Shown here: piece by piece, positions 63,450 to 64,000 of the stretch
Position numbering within the stretch: the stretch's first letter is position 1
Layout: each line of letters opens with the position of its first letter
NCBI RefSeq assembly: GCF_018141185.1
Contig: NZ_CP058560.1
Location: 1,364,001 to 1,428,000, forward strand
Direction: 5' to 3'
Length of the DNA: 64,000 nucleotides
Origin: Methanobacterium alkalithermotolerans
GTDB taxonomy: Archaea; Methanobacteriota; Methanobacteria; Methanobacteriales; Methanobacteriaceae
The notes under the pieces: generated by a model
What the model was told of the DNA's origin: nothing
The model's input: the letters and a program-made list of their open reading frames with translations, nothing else
Databases searched by the model: none
Made by a program: the position numbers and the translations under genes

Positions 63450-63971
63450 TCAATCAGACTTATAAAAGATTTTTTCAATTTCAGGAATTATAACATTTGT
63501 TTTTTCTTTCACTTTGTCCGGGTTTAAACCTGCTACAGGGTGTTCAATTTCAAATATTCTTAAATCAGGAGCACCATGTGCCTTAGCCAGTTTACGGGCA
63601 AAGGGTGCAAATTTATGGGAACAAATGGATAGGGTGGGCACTCCTTTTTTTTCCAATCTTATAGCATCTAAAATAACCCAGGTAGTACAGGAACCACAGT
63701 CCCCCAGTGCCAGAATGGAAACATCACCTTCAGCAGCTTTTTCAAGCTGGAACTTATTCGCACCAGCTCCTGCAGGTTTTTTTGATTCTATTACTTCTAT
63801 GGACTTTAAACTGGCTTTTATGATATTTAATATAATATCTGCCCCGGGTTTGGTATTATCAAAAAGAGATATGTGGTGGATAGGGGAAGGTATATCATTT
63901 ATAAATATACTTTCCTGGCTGGATTCGGCCAGAGGATCCAGAACCCCTCTTTCTACTAAGTTAAGCTTCAT
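63450..63971 (-). CDS. UGSC family redox protein, cysteine form
   Basis: A 173-residue protein with the motif LALGDCGSCTTW at residues 88-99: C92-G93-S94-C95. In many bacteria the first position is selenocysteine (U-G-S-C), which names the family; here the codon is TGT, so it is the all-cysteine form. A second motif, LSICSHKFAPFARKLAKAHG, follows. The CxxC pair suggests thiol-disulfide or selenol-type redox chemistry, and GrdB-like selenoprotein relatives are known. GTGATTTAA directly precedes ATG 63971. It heads an operon with the partner gene at 62310-63440. Confidence 0.8.
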   Translation of the reverse strand: MKLNLVERGVLDPLAESSQESIFINDIPSPIHHISLFDNTKPGADIILNIIKASLKSIEVIESKKPAGAGANKFQLEKAAEGDVSILALGDCGSCTTWVILDAIRLEKKGVPTLSICSHKFAPFARKLAKAHGAPDLRIFEIEHPVAGLNPDKVKEKTNVIIPEIEKIFYKSD

Positions 63972-64000
63972 TTAAATCACAAGTCTGTAAATTTTTCTGG

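Noticed and set aside
63450..63971. Selenocysteine codon in the UGSC motif
   Set aside because: The codon is TGT (Cys), not TGA, and no SECIS-like element was sought or needed.

Overview
The window is AT-rich archaeal chromosome from a hydrogenotrophic methanogen of the Methanobacteriales, most like Methanobacterium. This rests on gene content: Alba, Sec61-beta, the DP2 subunit of DNA polymerase D, O-phosphoseryl-tRNA synthetase, CTP-dependent riboflavin kinase, CfbD of F430 synthesis, an HmdII paralogue, coenzyme F390 synthetase, the TfrA subunit of thiol:fumarate reductase, and ribosome binding sites of the GGTGAT/GGAGGTG type a few bases before ATG. It is ordinary core chromosome: about 60 genes on both strands in short operons, one tRNA-Arg, and no CRISPR array, insertion sequence, rRNA or prophage that I could see.

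Layout. 0-5 kb: alba, then a PadR regulator with an ABC-2 drug-type exporter, a sugar phosphate isomerase-like protein, a TMEM175-type channel and a DsrE-like protein. 5-9.3 kb: a soluble P-type-ATPase-like phosphatase, a LysE exporter, a hidden 54-codon gene, alanine dehydrogenase and a membrane methyltransferase. 9.4-16.2 kb: GatA, a glutamine amidotransferase fused in reverse order to a CobB-like ATPase, a KaiC-like ATPase, ribB-ribK and sepS. 16.5-24.4 kb: tfrA (probably leaderless), a HAD phosphatase, 5'-deoxyadenosine/SAH deaminase, hisG, a MacB/LolD-type ABC pair and a fumarylacetoacetase-family protein. 24.4-34.7 kb: leuS, cutA, nadE, an ArsA/Get3 ATPase, hmdII, a cupin gene that seems to start at ATT, cbiE, a YchF-type GTPase and a secondary alcohol dehydrogenase very like the clostridial NADP enzymes. 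34.7-43.7 kb: two overlapping phosphoesterase genes, sfsA, cfbD, a sugar nucleotidyltransferase-cupin fusion, hisH, an AIR-synthase-like protein and a pilin-like protein. 43.8-53.3 kb: tRNA-Arg(GCG), F390 synthetase, truD, the phosphomevalonate dehydratase small subunit, an amidohydrolase, purB, Sec61-beta and a group of glycine-rich small membrane proteins, one frameshifted and one made of three copies of a module. 53.4-64 kb: a DedA-type protein, polC, nrdD behind an unusual pair of inverted repeats, a CrtI-like oxidoreductase, a yeast-type cytosine deaminase, and a two-gene UGSC-family redox pair.

Functionally the window mixes methanogen cofactor chemistry (F430, cobamide, F420/F390, FeGP-related), information processing, nucleotide and amino acid synthesis, and envelope functions. 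The 2-propanol-type dehydrogenase suggests that secondary alcohols may serve as hydride donors. The least explained items are the membrane-protein group at 47-51.6 kb, the reversed amidotransferase at 10.9 kb, the UGSC pair at the right edge, and the ATT-initiated cupin beside hmdII.
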